A DNA stretch of 31,076 nucleotides from Acanthaster planci (lineage: Eukaryota > Echinodermata > Asteroidea > Valvatida > Acanthasteridae). Positions 30,995-31,076 of this stretch are shown here, piece after piece (the stretch's first letter is position 1; the number at the start of each line of letters is the position of its first letter). Under the pieces are notes generated by a model. That model was not told the DNA's origin and ran no database searches. It saw nothing but the letters and a program-made list of their open reading frames with translations. The stretch spans positions 11,347 to 42,422 of the forward strand of contig NW_019091566.1 of the NCBI RefSeq assembly GCF_001949145.1, written 5' to 3'. A program made the translations under genes and the position numbers.

Positions 30995-31076
30995 ATAATG
31001 CCTCACAGGCTGAATAATGCCACACAGGCTGAATAATGCCACACAGGCTGAATAATGCCACACAGGCTGAATAATG
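30991..31076 (+). repeat. 19 bp tandem repeat, about 4.5 copies, truncated by window end
   Basis: Unit GGCTGAATAATGCCACACA; the first copy is diverged (CTAAATAATGCCTCACA). It begins exactly where the recombinase frame of the DIRS-like fragment ends and continues past the last base of the window. Confidence 0.95.

Noticed and set aside
1-31076. CRISPR arrays, bacterial operons, tRNA or rRNA genes
   Set aside because: Spliced animal gene structure throughout; no spaced direct repeats of CRISPR type, no full tRNA cloverleaf and no rRNA-like block. The only regular short tandem repeat (30991-31076) has no spacers.

Overview
The window is animal nuclear DNA: AT-rich, with one multi-exon protein-coding gene on the + strand, long repeat-filled introns and broken transposable elements. 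The dense ACATGT/TACATG palindromic arrays, the recurrent ACCGGTA motif, and the presence of both DIRS-like and Ngaro-like tyrosine-recombinase (YR) retroelements suggest a marine invertebrate, most likely a deuterostome such as an echinoderm, hemichordate or amphioxus. The species cannot be fixed from the sequence. Bases 10209-11123 are an assembly gap.

The gene is the orthologue of human KHDC4 (BLOM7 / KIAA0907), a KH-domain RNA-binding splicing factor. I place eleven coding exons at 217-227 (putative), 657-837, 4208-4309, 6101-6180, 7522-7574, 9937-10148, 20972-21055, 22738-22923, 23944-24037, 24421-24554 and 25600-25725. Phases agree at every junction, and the exons sum to 1263 nt (421 codons) with no stop. 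The C-terminal third lies beyond the window. Intron 3 uses a GC-AG donor.

The introns hold the rest. Intron 2 and intron 7 each carry a decayed tandem array of about 160 bp monomers with a TGATGACATCA-type core. Intron 5 has a tight 50 nt hairpin. Intron 6 (10.8 kb) holds the gap, a Tc1/mariner copy of about 1.35 kb with near-perfect terminal inverted repeats but a gutted transposase, a possible zinc-finger fragment of a DNA transposon, and a DIRS-like retroelement (gag, reverse transcriptase, recombinase) with an internal deletion.

The sequence after exon 11 holds a minus-strand Ngaro-like element whose reading order is gag zinc finger, RT thumb and RNase H, YR, then an SGNH (GDSL-type) hydrolase domain. 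It is followed by a second, plus-strand DIRS-like fragment (RNase H plus YR) that ends in a 19 bp tandem repeat running off the window. All mobile-element ORFs are interrupted by stops and frameshifts. I saw no evidence of a wholly new system. The most interesting items are the hydrolase-carrying Ngaro relic, the clustering of YR retroelements in this locus, and the intronic satellite arrays.
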